Shown: positions 1-10,002 of the stretch, piece by piece
How positions within the stretch are numbered: position 1 is the first letter of the stretch
Layout: the number at the start of each line of letters is the position of its first letter
From: Salinarchaeum laminariae
GTDB lineage: Archaea > Halobacteriota > Halobacteria > Halobacteriales > Salinarchaeaceae
Length of the DNA: 64,000 nucleotides
Direction: 5' to 3'
Assembly (NCBI RefSeq): GCF_023204835.1
Contig: NZ_CP096270.1
Span: forward strand, 186,001-250,000
Made by a program: the position numbers and the translations under genes
The notes under the pieces: model-generated
What the model was told of the DNA's origin: nothing
The model's input: only the letters and a program-made list of their open reading frames with translations
Databases searched by the model: none

Positions 1-267
1 CTCCCCGTCGCCGTCGGTCGCGACGATCGAGAGCCCGTCGCCGGGACCCTTTCCGAAATCGACGACGCTCGCGGCCAGGCCGGCGCCGCGGATCGAGACG
101 TTGTTCTGGAGGTCGTCGTACTCTGCGAGGTCGATCGTGGTCGGTTCGCTGGCAGTGACTCCGGCGGGCACGCGGATGACGCCGCCACCCTGCTGGTCGA
201 GACGATCGAAGGCGGCCGCCCAGTCGCCGTCGTCGAGCCACACGGCGTCGTCGTATCGCTGTTGCAT
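1..267 (-). CDS. Right-handed beta-helix / pectate-lyase-like protein (N-terminal part)
   Basis: This leftward gene starts at an ATG at 267 and runs off the left edge of the window. The 89 visible residues begin [16 protein letters not shown] and continue with [11 protein letters not shown], then [20 protein letters not shown]. The pattern of a short N-terminal segment, a strand reading G-V-I-x-V-P-x-G, then a V-S-I-R-G-x-G coil is typical of the first coils of pectate-lyase-superfamily beta-helices, which bind or cut polysaccharides. Only this start is visible, so catalytic residues cannot be judged. It is divergent from lipA with about 180 bp between them. The fold is inferred from a short stretch, and the substrate is unknown. 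Confidence 0.6.
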   Translation of the reverse strand, partial: MQQRYDDAVWLDDGDWAAAFDRLDQQGGGVIRVPAGVTASEPTTIDLAEYDDLQNNVSIRGAGLAASVVDFGKGPGDGLSIVATDGDGE

Positions 268-448
268 GAGCGTATCCCGTAGCAGCGTCCGGGGGTGGAT
301 TAGTAGGACGTGCGTAGTCGAGGGGAGAGCGGCCGTATTCTGTGGTACGGCGACCTTTCTTCGATCGCCGTGGTGGGTTTCACGGGGACCGGCGGCTGTG
401 ATTCCCGCGACCACATCGGTTTTCACGCTGGCTCCCGGAGCCGTCTAC

Positions 449-1495
449 ATGTCCCGCTCGCGGAAGCCCGAGTGGCTCCGGTCACAGATCCCCACGGGCG
501 AGGAATTCACCCGGGTCAAGGCGACGCTTCGCGAGCACGACCTCACCACCGTTTGTGAGGAGGCGAACTGCCCGAACCTCGGCGAGTGCTGGTCGGGCGC
601 GGAGGGTGGCGGTCCCGCGGCCGCGGACTCGGGCGCCACCGGCAACGGAGCGGCCGCCGGTCCGGATGCAGCGGGGGCCGGTGGCAACCGCGGCGGCACG
701 GCGACGTTCATGCTGATGGGCGATCAGTGTACGCGAAGCTGTGGCTTCTGTGACGTCGACACCGGTGGCGGACAGCCACTCGACCCCGATGAGCCGGCGA
801 ACGTCGCGAGCGCGGTCGCCGAGATCGGGCTCGAGTACGTCGTCCTGACCTCCGTCGATCGCGACGACCTCGACGGCCAGGGCGCGGCACACTTCGCGGA
901 GACGATCCGGGAGCTCAAACGTCGCGATCCGGGTGTGCTCGTGGAGGTTCTCATCCCAGATTTCCAGGGCGATCCAGAACTGGTCGGGAAGATCGTCGAC
1001 GCCGGACCCGACGTCATCGCGCACAACGTCGAGACCGTCGAGCGCCTCCAGACGCGGGTCCGGGATCCGCGGGCCGGCTACGAGCAGTCCCTGGCCGTGC
1101 TCGAACAGGTCGCCCGCGACTCAGACGCGCACGCGAAGACATCGATCATGCTCGGCCACGGCGAGTACGATCACGAGGTGTATCAGGCGCTCTCGGACTG
1201 CCGGGAAGCGGGCGTCGACGTGATCACGCTCGGCCAGTATCTCCGACCCTCTCGCGACCACCTGCCAGTTCGAGAGTACGTCCACCCGCAGCAGTTCGAT
1301 ACCTGGCGCCAGGTCGCAGAGACGGAGCTTGGATTCCTCTACTGTGCGTCGGGGCCGATGGTCCGTTCCTCCTATCGGGCCGGCGAGCTGTTCGTCGAGG
1401 CGCTCCAGCGCGAGGACGTCGATCTCGAGGAGGCGCGAGCGGCCGCTCGCGACGGAACGGCGGTCGGGGCGGCACAGTCCGGTAGCGCAGAGTGA
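449..1495 (+). CDS. lipA: Lipoyl synthase (radical SAM)
   Basis: LipA inserts two sulfurs into octanoyl groups on lipoyl domains, here presumably that of PdhC encoded just downstream. The 348-residue reading starts at ATG 449 with [10 protein letters not shown], which matches the family N-terminus; the open frame extends further upstream but that part is low quality. Cys36, Cys41 and Cys47 form the auxiliary cluster motif [12 protein letters not shown]. Cys94, Cys98 and Cys101 form the radical-SAM motif CTRSCGFC. The C-terminal RSSY motif supplies the serine ligand of the auxiliary cluster. Between the two cysteine motifs lies an Ala/Gly-rich insert (about residues 51-83) that normal LipA lacks. 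The identification is firm. Confidence 0.95.
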   Translation: MSRSRKPEWLRSQIPTGEEFTRVKATLREHDLTTVCEEANCPNLGECWSGAEGGGPAAADSGATGNGAAAGPDAAGAGGNRGGTATFMLMGDQCTRSCGFCDVDTGGGQPLDPDEPANVASAVAEIGLEYVVLTSVDRDDLDGQGAAHFAETIRELKRRDPGVLVEVLIPDFQGDPELVGKIVDAGPDVIAHNVETVERLQTRVRDPRAGYEQSLAVLEQVARDSDAHAKTSIMLGHGEYDHEVYQALSDCREAGVDVITLGQYLRPSRDHLPVREYVHPQQFDTWRQVAETELGFLYCASGPMVRSSYRAGELFVEALQREDVDLEEARAAARDGTAVGAAQSGSAE

Positions 1496-1842
1496 CGGCG
1501 GCCAGGTCACGAGAGGTCTACTTGTAGCTGTGAGTGTGCATCGAGCGCCCACCTGAGTGACGCACGTGCTTGACACGCAGAGTCTCACTACCGACGTCGG
1601 ACAGCGAAGAAAGCGACATCGATCGGCGGAGAACCGTAGGCCGATCGACCGCTCGGCGTTCGCACCGGTGTAATCATTCGTCCATCATAGACCAAGTTCG
1701 AACTATGCACGTACGATTCCGGCGGCAGCAACGGCACAGAAGCCCCCTCTACCCGCCGTCGTGCGTTCGTCGTGAACAATGATGACGAAAGCACTATTAG
1801 CCGAGCGGCCGACGTACCGGATATGCTTCGGAGGGATTCGTT
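1496..1842. other. Intergenic region before the pdh operon
   Basis: I see no convincing gene here. It contains an imperfect dyad at 1686-1707 (CATAG ... CTATG around the 10-bp palindrome AGTTCGAACT at 1695-1704), about 90 bp before the pdhA TATA element. That is a candidate regulator site, unsupported by other copies in the window. Confidence 0.4.
1792..1834 (+). promoter_or_regulatory. Promoter and ribosome binding site of the pdh operon
   Basis: A TATA-like element (CACTATTAG, 1792-1800) predicts a transcript start near 1823. A strong Shine-Dalgarno GGAGG sits at 1830-1834, eight bases before the TTG at 1843. The short leader with SD supports the TTG start. The competing ATG at 1823 gives only a seven-codon frame. 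Confidence 0.55.
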
Positions 1843-3006
1843 TTGAGCGTCTTGCAGCCCACGCCCGACGATCGCAAACGCGTGATCGACGAGTCGGGGT
1901 CGGTGGTCGAAGGTGCGGAGGTCCCCGACCTGAGCGACGACCAGCTCGTCGAGATGTACGAGCACCTGCGGCTCGCGCGCCACTTCGATGAGCGCGCGGT
2001 GAGCCTGCAACGCCAGGGTCGGATGGGTACCTATCCGCCGCTGTCGGGGCAGGAGGGCGCCCAGGTCGGCAGTGCGTTCGCCCTCGAGGACGAAGACTGG
2101 ATCTTCCCGAGCTACCGCGAGCACGCGACGCTGGAGATTCGGGACGTGCCCCTCGAGCGCATCCTCCTCTTCTGGATGGGTAGCGAGCGGGGGAGCAGGA
2201 TGCCCGAGGACGCGAACGTGTTCACCCCGGCGGTCCCGATCGCGACCCAGATCCCCCACGCCACCGGTTCCGCCTGGGCCTCGAAGTTGAAAGACGAAGA
2301 GGATCGTGCCTTCCTCTGTTACTTCGGCGACGGCGCGACGAGCGAGGGTGACTTCCACGAGGGACTCAACTTCGCAGGGGTGTTCGACACACCGAACGTC
2401 TTCTTCTGTAACAACAACCAGTGGGCGATCTCGGTCCCCAGAGAGCGCCAGACCGCGAGCGCGACGCTCGCCCAGAAGGCGACGGCGTACGGGTTCGAGG
2501 GCGTGCAGGTCGACGGGATGGATCCGCTGGCGGTCTACCAGGAGACCCGCCGCGCGGTGAAGAAGGCGAAGGACCCCGAGTCCGTCGAACCCCGGAGCGG
2601 CGGAACTGACGACGGCGCGGACCCCGATGCGATCGGCGACGCACGCCGCCCGACGCTGATCGAGGCGGTCCAGTACCGTTACGGCGCCCACACGACCGCG
2701 GACGATCCCTCGGTCTACCGCGACGAGGCGGAGGTCGAGAAGTGGCGGAAGCTGGATCCGATCCCGCGCATGGAGTCGTTCCTGCGCGAGCACGGGCTGC
2801 TCGACGACGAGCGCGACGACGCCATCCAGGCCCGCGTCGAGGAGCGCGTCGCGGAGGCCATCGAGACCGCCGAGTCCGTCGAGCGACCCGACCCCGAGGC
2901 GATGTTCGCGGACGTCTACGCCGACATGCCGAAGCGACTCCAGGAACAGCTCGACTACCTCGAACGACTGCGCGCAGATCACGGCGACGAGACGCTGCTC
3001 GAGTGA
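1843..3006 (+). CDS. pdhA: 2-oxoacid dehydrogenase E1 component, alpha subunit
   Basis: This is the alpha subunit of the thiamine-diphosphate-dependent E1 enzyme, which decarboxylates a 2-oxoacid and passes the acyl group to lipoyl-E2. The protein has 387 residues, a usual length. The ThDP/Mg motif begins [16 protein letters not shown] and ends at NNNQWAIS. The active-site loop R-Y-G-A-H-T follows near the end. A linker around residues 245-265 ([16 protein letters not shown]) looks like a small acidic insertion. It uses a TTG start with GGAGG eight bases upstream, and pdhB begins two bases after its stop. Haloarchaea normally oxidise pyruvate with ferredoxin oxidoreductases, so the true 2-oxoacid substrate is uncertain; branched-chain acids are possible. 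Confidence 0.92.
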   Translation: MSVLQPTPDDRKRVIDESGSVVEGAEVPDLSDDQLVEMYEHLRLARHFDERAVSLQRQGRMGTYPPLSGQEGAQVGSAFALEDEDWIFPSYREHATLEIRDVPLERILLFWMGSERGSRMPEDANVFTPAVPIATQIPHATGSAWASKLKDEEDRAFLCYFGDGATSEGDFHEGLNFAGVFDTPNVFFCNNNQWAISVPRERQTASATLAQKATAYGFEGVQVDGMDPLAVYQETRRAVKKAKDPESVEPRSGGTDDGADPDAIGDARRPTLIEAVQYRYGAHTTADDPSVYRDEAEVEKWRKLDPIPRMESFLREHGLLDDERDDAIQARVEERVAEAIETAESVERPDPEAMFADVYADMPKRLQEQLDYLERLRADHGDETLLE

Positions 3007-3008
3007 CC

Positions 3009-4100
3009 ATGGCTACGGACCCATCCACCCCAGAGACCGACGACGGTGCCCAGGGGACAGACGCAGGCGTACAGGACCCAGACCGATCGAACTGGACGGT
3101 ATCCCCCGATCCCGAGACCGTCGAGACGGAGGATCTCACCCTCGTCCAGGGCGTCCAGGACGGTCTCGAGACGGAGATGCAACGAGACGACAGCGTTCTC
3201 GTCCTCGGCGAGGACGTCGGCGAGAACGGCGGCGTGTTCCGCGCCACGCAGGGGCTCTACGACGAGTTCGGCGAGGACCGCGTCATCGACACGCCGCTTG
3301 CGGAATCGGGCATCGTCGGCACCTCGATCGGGATGGCGGCCTACGGGCTCCGGCCCGTCGCCGAGATCCAGTTCATGGGGTTCATCTACCCTGCCTTCGA
3401 CCAGATCGTCTCCCACGCGGCACGGCTCCGGACGCGATCGCGCGGCCGGTTCACCGCACCGCTCGTGATTCGGGCGCCCTACGGCGGCGGCATCCGCGCG
3501 CCGGAACACCACTCCGAGTCGACGGAGGCGATGTTCGCTCACCAGCCGGGGCTCAACGTCGTCATGCCATCGACACCGTACGACGCGAAGGGGCTGCTCG
3601 CGAGCGCGATTCGCTCGTCGGATCCCGTGCTCTTCCTCGAGCCGAAGCTGATCTACCGGGCGTTCCGCGAGCCGGTCCCGACCGAGGAGTACACGGTTCC
3701 GATCGGTGAAGCCGCCGTCAGGCGAGAGGGGACAGACGTCTCCGTGTTCACCTGGGGTGCGATGGCACAGCGAACCCTGCAGGCCGCGGAGGACCTGGAG
3801 GGCGAAATCGACGTCGAGGTCGTCGATCTGCGAACCGTCTCGCCGCTGGACACCGACGCCATCGTCGAGTCGTTCAAGAAGACGGGGCGTGCCGCCGTCG
3901 TCCACGAGGCGCCGAAATCCGGCGGGCTGGCCGGTGAGATTGCCGCGACGATCCAGGAGGAAGCGCTGATGTACCAGGAAGCGCCGGTCGAGCGCATCAC
4001 CGGGTTCGACACGCCGTTCCCGCTGTACGCGCTGGAGGACTACTACCTGCCGGAGGCCGCTCGCATCGCCGACGGTATCCGGACGGCCTTCGAGTTCTAA
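3009..4100 (+). CDS. pdhB: 2-oxoacid dehydrogenase E1 component, beta subunit
   Basis: The beta subunit completes the E1 heterotetramer. The start chosen is ATG 3009, two bases after the pdhA stop, giving 363 residues; an upstream frame overlapping pdhA is spurious. After an acidic 40-residue N-terminal tail comes the transketolase pyrimidine domain: VLVLGEDVGENGGVFRAT, then DTPLAESGIVGTSIGMA and IRAPYGGGIRAPEHHSES, the beta-subunit signature with the catalytic histidine. The C-terminal transketolase domain includes VVDLRTVSPLDTDAI and VHEAPKSGG. It is followed after two bases by pdhC, so translation is probably coupled. Confidence 0.94.
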   Translation: MATDPSTPETDDGAQGTDAGVQDPDRSNWTVSPDPETVETEDLTLVQGVQDGLETEMQRDDSVLVLGEDVGENGGVFRATQGLYDEFGEDRVIDTPLAESGIVGTSIGMAAYGLRPVAEIQFMGFIYPAFDQIVSHAARLRTRSRGRFTAPLVIRAPYGGGIRAPEHHSESTEAMFAHQPGLNVVMPSTPYDAKGLLASAIRSSDPVLFLEPKLIYRAFREPVPTEEYTVPIGEAAVRREGTDVSVFTWGAMAQRTLQAAEDLEGEIDVEVVDLRTVSPLDTDAIVESFKKTGRAAVVHEAPKSGGLAGEIAATIQEEALMYQEAPVERITGFDTPFPLYALEDYYLPEAARIADGIRTAFEF

Positions 4101-4102
4101 TC

Positions 4103-5857
4103 ATGCCCCGCGAGTTCACACTTCCCGACGTCGGCGAAGGGGTCCACGAGGGCGAGCTGGTCGAGTGGCTGGTCGAACCCGGCGATACCGTCGCCGAGGA
4201 TCAGCCGATCGCGAAGGTCGAGACCGACAAGGCGCTCGTCGACGTCCCCTCGCCGTTTCATGGAACCGTGCGCGAGCTGCGCTGGGAGGAGGGCGACGTC
4301 GTCCCAGTTGGCGACGTCTTGGTGGTGTTCAACGTCGAGGGCGAGGACGACGACGCGATCGCAGCCGGCGAGACCGAGGGCGGCGACGCGGATGCAAGTG
4401 CCGACGCTTCGGCAGGTGGTGAACCCGAGGCGACGGCAGCAAGCGACGACACCGGCGACGGAGAGTCCGAGTCGGACATCCCACCCGCTGGGTCGCCCGA
4501 AGCAGCCGAGGCCGCAAGCGCCGGCGACAGCGGCCGCGTCTTTGCCGCGCCGACCGCCCGACGGCTCGCCCGCGAGCTGGGCATCGACATCCACGGCATC
4601 GAGGGGTCCGGCCCGGGCGGTCGCGTCACGGAGCAGGACGTCAGCGCCGCCGCGCAGGCCGAGCCAGCGCCGGAGGAGGGCGATGGCGGAGCAGCCAAAG
4701 CGGCCGGTGGCGCAGCGGACGCGTCGAGCGGTGGATCAGGTGGCATCGAGGCCGCCGTCGACGCAGGCGTCGCAGACCAGTCGACGGCGACGAGTTCGGC
4801 AGAGGAGGGGACAGGCGCGGCGGTCTCTGCAGGAGCGTCCGTCGATCGGGAGCGGACGCTCGCCGCACCAGCAACGCGACGGATCGCCGAGGAGGAAGGC
4901 GTCGATCTCGACGCCGTCCCGGCGACGACGGAACGCGACGGCGAGCCGTTCGTCACGCCGGAGGCCGTCCGAGAGTACGCCCAACGCCAGCAGGAAGCCC
5001 AGTCCGCCGACGTGGACGCCGTCCAGTCCGGCGGTGGCGCCGAGGCCCAGTCCAGCGCCGACGGGACCGGCGCTGCGTCCGGTGGATCCGCAAGCAGCGG
5101 CGCGGCCGCACCCACGACGGGCGACGGTGAACGGCCCGAACACCGCGAGCCATATCGTGGCGTCCGGCGCTCGATCGGCGAGGCGATGGCGGAGTCGAAG
5201 TACACCGCACCCCACGTCACGCACCACGACGAGGTCGACGTGACCGATCTCGTCGAGACGAAGCAGCGCCTCGCCGAGCGCGCCGAGGAGCGTGGGATCA
5301 AGCTGACCTACATGCCGTTCGTGCTGAAGGCCGTCACCGCGGCGCTGAAGGAGTACCCGATGATGAACGCCGCGCTCGACGAGGAGAGCGAGGAGATCGT
5401 GTACAAGGAGTACTACGATCTCGGCATCGCGACCGCGACCGACGCCGGGTTGATGGTGCCGGTGCTACCGGCGGTCGACCAGAAGGGGATCCTCCAGATC
5501 GCCTCCGAGCTCGACGAGCTGGTCGAGAAGACGCGCGAGCGGACGATCTCCCCCGAGGAGCTTCGCGGCTCGACGTTCACCGTCACGAACGTCGGCGCCA
5601 TCGGCGGCGAGTACGCGACGCCGATCCTCAACTACCCCGAGGTCGGGATCCTCGCGCTCGGGCAGATCAGCCGGAAGCCGCGGGTCGTGGAACGCGAACG
5701 TGGCGACGGCGCTCCCGAGGAGTCGATCGAACCACGCTCGATCCTCCCGCTATCCCTCTCGATCGACCACCGGATCGTCGACGGCGCGATCGCGGCGCGG
5801 TTCACGAATCAGGTAATGGAGTACCTCGAGAACCCCGAACTCCTGCTGCTTGAGTAG
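4103..5857 (+). CDS. pdhC: Dihydrolipoamide acyltransferase E2 with two E3-binding domains
   Basis: E2 forms the core of the complex and moves the acyl group from lipoyl-lysine to CoA. The protein has 584 residues. Residues 1-80 form the lipoyl domain, with Lys43 in ETDKALVDVPSP as the lipoylation site. Two peripheral subunit-binding domains follow: residues about 146-180 (FAAPTARRLARELGID ... GPGGRVTEQDV) and about 252-291 (LAAPATRRIAEEEGVDLD ... VTPEAVREYA). The second is less canonical. They are joined by Ala/Gly/Ser/Glu-rich linkers. The catalytic domain occupies roughly residues 345-584 and ends with the active-site motif DHRIVDG. One E3-binding domain is the norm, so the second is unusual. 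Third gene of the operon, two bases after pdhB. Confidence 0.94.
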   Translation: MPREFTLPDVGEGVHEGELVEWLVEPGDTVAEDQPIAKVETDKALVDVPSPFHGTVRELRWEEGDVVPVGDVLVVFNVEGEDDDAIAAGETEGGDADASADASAGGEPEATAASDDTGDGESESDIPPAGSPEAAEAASAGDSGRVFAAPTARRLARELGIDIHGIEGSGPGGRVTEQDVSAAAQAEPAPEEGDGGAAKAAGGAADASSGGSGGIEAAVDAGVADQSTATSSAEEGTGAAVSAGASVDRERTLAAPATRRIAEEEGVDLDAVPATTERDGEPFVTPEAVREYAQRQQEAQSADVDAVQSGGGAEAQSSADGTGAASGGSASSGAAAPTTGDGERPEHREPYRGVRRSIGEAMAESKYTAPHVTHHDEVDVTDLVETKQRLAERAEERGIKLTYMPFVLKAVTAALKEYPMMNAALDEESEEIVYKEYYDLGIATATDAGLMVPVLPAVDQKGILQIASELDELVEKTRERTISPEELRGSTFTVTNVGAIGGEYATPILNYPEVGILALGQISRKPRVVERERGDGAPEESIEPRSILPLSLSIDHRIVDGAIAARFTNQVMEYLENPELLLLE

Positions 5858-5938
5858 TTCCGCGCCCGTTCCCGATTTGTTGCTCGCTGCTCACGTCTCG
5901 AATGCTCAGCAGTCCTACAAAAACACGCTTCAGGGAAC

Positions 5939-5968
5939 GGTTATCCGTTATTCGTACGAACGACGGAG
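5939..5968 (+). promoter_or_regulatory. Promoter and ribosome binding site of sod
   Basis: The AT-rich GGTTATCCG near 5939-5946 lies about 30 bp before ATG 5974. A GGAG at 5965-5968, five bases before the ATG, supports that start. Confidence 0.4.
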
Positions 5969-5973
5969 ATGCT

Positions 5974-6585
5974 ATGGCCGAACGATCAGATCCCGAACTG
6001 CCGGCACTTCCCTACGACTACGACGCACTCGAACCGCACATCTCCGAGCAGGTCCTCACGTGGCATCACGACACCCACCATCAGGGCTACGTGAACGGTC
6101 TCGACAGCGCGGAGGAGACCCTCGCCGAGAACCGCGAAGCGGGCGAGTTCGACGGCTCTGCTGCAGCGATCCGCAACGTCACCCACAACGGATCGGGCCA
6201 CTACCTGCACACGTTGTTCTGGGAGAACATGGACCCCAACGGCGGTGGCGAACCCGACGGCGACCTGCGCGAGCGCATCGAGGAGGACTTCGGCTCCGTC
6301 GACGCCTGGAAAGGCGAGTTCGAGGCCGCAGCCTCCGGCGCCGGCGGCTGGGCGCTCCTCGTCTACGATCCCGTCGCCAAGCAGCTCCGAAATCTCGTCG
6401 TCGACAAGCACGACCAGGGCGCGCTCTGGGGGTCCCATCCCATCCTCGCGCTGGACGTCTGGGAGCACTCCTACTACCACGACTACGGCCCCGCCCGCGG
6501 CGACTTCGTCGACAACTTCTTTGAGGTCGTCGACTGGGACAACGTCGCTAGCCAGTACGAGAACGTCGTCTCCCGCGTCGAATAA
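5974..6585 (+). CDS. sod: Superoxide dismutase (Mn/Fe type)
   Basis: This cytoplasmic enzyme dismutes superoxide to oxygen and hydrogen peroxide. It has 203 residues from ATG 5974. Metal ligands are visible as the first histidine in WHHDTHHQGYV, the histidine in GSGHYLHTLFWENM, and Asp and His in LDVWEHSYYHDYG. GGWALLVYD and DKHDQGALWG are family-typical; the residue pattern suits manganese, as known for haloarchaeal SODs, but metal choice is an inference. It stands alone between the pdh operon and an ABC exporter. Confidence 0.95.
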   Translation: MAERSDPELPALPYDYDALEPHISEQVLTWHHDTHHQGYVNGLDSAEETLAENREAGEFDGSAAAIRNVTHNGSGHYLHTLFWENMDPNGGGEPDGDLRERIEEDFGSVDAWKGEFEAAASGAGGWALLVYDPVAKQLRNLVVDKHDQGALWGSHPILALDVWEHSYYHDYGPARGDFVDNFFEVVDWDNVASQYENVVSRVE

Positions 6586-6770
6586 GCGACCACCCGCCCC
6601 GAGCAGTCGACGTCCCTCTGAGCGACCGTCCTCCTCTCCGAGCGACCGACCCCGCTTCGAGCGATCGTCGTCCGCTTCGGGCTGCCGACCCCAGCGTCGA
6701 GGAACCGGAGATCCCCGCTGACCGCTTCGTATCAGAACTTTTTCGCCCGCGTGCACCGAGACGCCGACGA

Positions 6771-7507
<737 letters not shown>

Positions 7508-7511
<4 letters not shown>

Positions 7512-9118
7512 TCCGGGATCGGCTGGCGCGCCTGACCGGATCGCGTGGTTGGATATCCGCCAGTCATCCTGCTGCGGTGATCGCACGTACGGAAATCCGG
7601 ACCGGCGTCCGGGCGGTCCTGGACAACACCAGGCAGCTCGCCGCGTTTGGACTGATGGCGCTGTTCGTCGTCCAGATGCAGATCACGACGGTCTGGCAGG
7701 CGCTCGACGTCGGCGAGTCGCTCGTCGCCAGCGATCCACCGATCGAGGCGGTCGCAGGCGCGTTCGCGGGGCTGCTCGCGGTCGGCATCTATAGCGGGAT
7801 CCACCAGCTATCGACGGGATCGGACTCGGCGGGCGTGCGTCCACTGTTGTTGACCTCCGTAGCCCCGCGGTCCGTCGTCCTCGGCCAGACTCTGGCGGAG
7901 TACCTGAAACTGCTGGGTCTGCTGGGCGGGCTGGTCGCGCTCCCACTCCTCGCAATCGGCGCCGGGGCGGCCACTCCACTGGTACCACTGGTGCTCGTCG
8001 TCGGTGCGCTCCCGCTCCTCTGGGGAGGCCTGCTCGTCGGCCACCTCGCCGGGCTCACGATCCAGACCGCATATCGCCGCGTGCCCGGCGCCCGGATCGT
8101 GCGGGGCCTGGTGATCGGCGGGCTGACCCTCGGGGCCGTGATCTGGTGGCTGCAGGTCGTGGAAGCCCAGCGGATCGGGGACGCCGCGTCGAACCTGCTC
8201 TCGATAACGTCGATCGGGCCGCTGCAGGCCTACGCCCGGACGCTGCTGGTGCCGGTCGGCGTGTCCGCGACGCCGGTCGACGCGGTGCTCGCGCTGGGCG
8301 TCCTCCTCGCCGTCCTGGCGACGACGGCGATCGTCGTCCGGGTCGAGATCGCACACGACGCGAGGGAGCGGCCCGAGCGTAGCGCCAGCGCAGGTAGCCG
8401 ATCGGTGCCGATAGCGATCGGTTCGCGCCCGAGCCTCCGACTCGGCTGGCGATACCTCGTACTCGGGATTCGGAACCCATCGCGGTTCTCTCACCTCATG
8501 TTCTTGCTGATCATGCTGGTCAGCGTCGGTGGTTCGGCGCTCACGAACCCGTCGCTCCTGATCCAGTACGCGCCGGAGGTCGGGGTCGTGCTCGCAACTG
8601 CGGTCGCGGGCGGCGCCTACTGCCTGAACCCGCTCGGCGACGATCGCGACCAGCATTCGCTGGTGTTGACGGCGAGTCCGACGCTTCGGCCGCTCTTGCG
8701 GGCCCGCGGCGTCGCCGGCATGGTCCTGGCGAGCGTCGTGCTGGCGCTCGGTCTCGGCGTCGGGCTCCTCGACGGCCGTTTCCTCGACGTGGCGGGGTTC
8801 CTCGCTCTCGCACCCGTCCTCTTCCTCGCGAGCGTCGGCACCGCACTCGGGTTCGGGGCAGCCGTCCCGTCGTACGAGCCGAACGAGGACGGCGGGACGA
8901 TCCAGCCCTCGAGCATGGCGACCATGCCCTTCCTGCTGGGAGCGCTGGTCCTCGGCAGCGTCGCCGTCGTGCTGGTTCTCGCCACGATCGGCGGGTCGTC
9001 GGCGCGTCTGCTCGCGGTCGGATGGGGGATCCTCCTCCCGACGCTCGCCGCGAGCGGCGTCCTCGGCTACCGGTACGCCGTCAAACGGTTCGACGGGCTG
9101 ACTCTCGACGCATACTGA
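7508..9118 (+). CDS. ABC transporter permease (ABC-2-like), 12-TM type
   Basis: The start is ATG 7508, overlapping the ATPase stop in the sequence ATGA, so the two are translationally coupled. The product has 536 residues with many hydrophobic segments, for example LAAFGLMALFVVQMQ, VPLVLVVGALPLLWGGLLVG and VVLALGLGVGLLDG, in two halves separated by a hydrophilic loop rich in Arg and Ser (about residues 290-310). A conserved-looking motif at the start of each half (IARTEIRTGVRAVL; LGWRYLVLGIRNPSRF) suggests internal duplication. It forms the channel for the exporter; the substrate is not evident. Confidence 0.85.
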
Positions 9119-9434
9119 GGGACGGACCGTCCGCGCGCGAGCTCGAGCAGGGGCCGAATCGGGCTGCACTGGTGGACATGCTACAGGATCGGTCACGCGG
9201 CCCGTCGCGAAGGCCGCTCTAGCCCGGCAGTCCGGAGGAAGGTTTTTATCCCCGGCGAACCAATTTGTAAGTGAAGAGTAAGTTACGGATTTCGCATAAC
9301 TCTTTTCCGTAGCGGCTCGCTCGTTCCGAACGCCACAGTAGTACAGCCAGCAGTCCGCTCGACACCGTTCCCACCCGTATTCACATCGGCGTTCACGACG
9401 AGCGACTGCTGTGACCGGACGAACAATCTGATAC
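9119..9434. promoter_or_regulatory. Intergenic region with TATA element far from the next start
   Basis: A clear T-rich TATA element (GGTTTTTATCC, ending at 9250) predicts a transcript start near 9275, about 160 bases before the Nudix-like gene. The early transcript could fold AGTTA ... TAACT around 9281-9305. Only a 13-codon frame starting at a GTG near 9271 lies there. A structured leader or small RNA is possible. Confidence 0.35.
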
Positions 9435-9992
9435 ATGACACGACCTGCAGACCAGGACGAGACGTCCCACGACGGCCCGATCGACTCGCTTACCGACCCC
9501 GCGACGCTCCACGAGCGCGCGGACGTACCGGTTACATCACACACCGTCGAGCACGAAGGCCTCGATCACTGCTCGACCGATATCGCCGGCCGGATCGCCG
9601 TCGGGGTGACCGACGCTGACGACCAACTCCTGCTACTCTGCAACGACGAGCTCGGGATCGCACTCCTTCCCCACGGGACCGTCGACGGCGGCGAGGACTG
9701 GGCGGCCGTCGCCCGCCGCGAGATTGAGGGCCAGACCGGCATCGAGATCGTCCTCGACGACGTGAAGCACGTCCGCGAAATCGACCACGTCCTCGAGGGC
9801 GAGTCCGACCCCCACGCCAGTAACGACGGGATCGTATTCGGGGGGTCGCCGACGGGTGGCGAGATTCAGGAGTGCAAACGCAGTGCCGAAGCCGGCTCGG
9901 ACGGCTGGCGTGCGGGCTGGTTCGATGGACTCCCCGCGGGAATCGAGCAGCCGAAGGGCGGCCCCGGAAAGGACCTGGAGCTGTTCCGCTGA
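9435..9992 (+). CDS. Nudix-fold protein with altered Nudix box
   Basis: A 185-residue protein with a Nudix hydrolase layout: IAGRIAVGVTDADDQLLLL forms the first strands and GTVDGGEDWAAVARRE the first part of the Nudix box. The canonical end of the box is REUxEExGU; here it reads REIEGQTGI, so the two adjacent glutamates that bind catalytic metal are Gly and Gln. Nudix enzymes hydrolyse nucleoside diphosphate derivatives; without these residues, activity is doubtful. The C-terminus (GWFDGLPAGIEQP) is similar to that of active relatives. A methyltransferase-like gene that also looks damaged follows 10 bp later. Confidence 0.75.
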   Translation: MTRPADQDETSHDGPIDSLTDPATLHERADVPVTSHTVEHEGLDHCSTDIAGRIAVGVTDADDQLLLLCNDELGIALLPHGTVDGGEDWAAVARREIEGQTGIEIVLDDVKHVREIDHVLEGESDPHASNDGIVFGGSPTGGEIQECKRSAEAGSDGWRAGWFDGLPAGIEQPKGGPGKDLELFR

Positions 9993-10002
9993 TCCTGCAT
10001 CG

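Noticed and set aside
1588-2982. 464-residue frame on the minus strand opposite pdhA
   Set aside because: It mirrors the codon structure of pdhA; the product is Arg/Asp-rich without motifs, while pdhA has complete ThDP motifs.
6590-6720. Imperfect repeats of GAGCGACCG type after sod
   Set aside because: Too degenerate to separate from general haloarchaeal composition.
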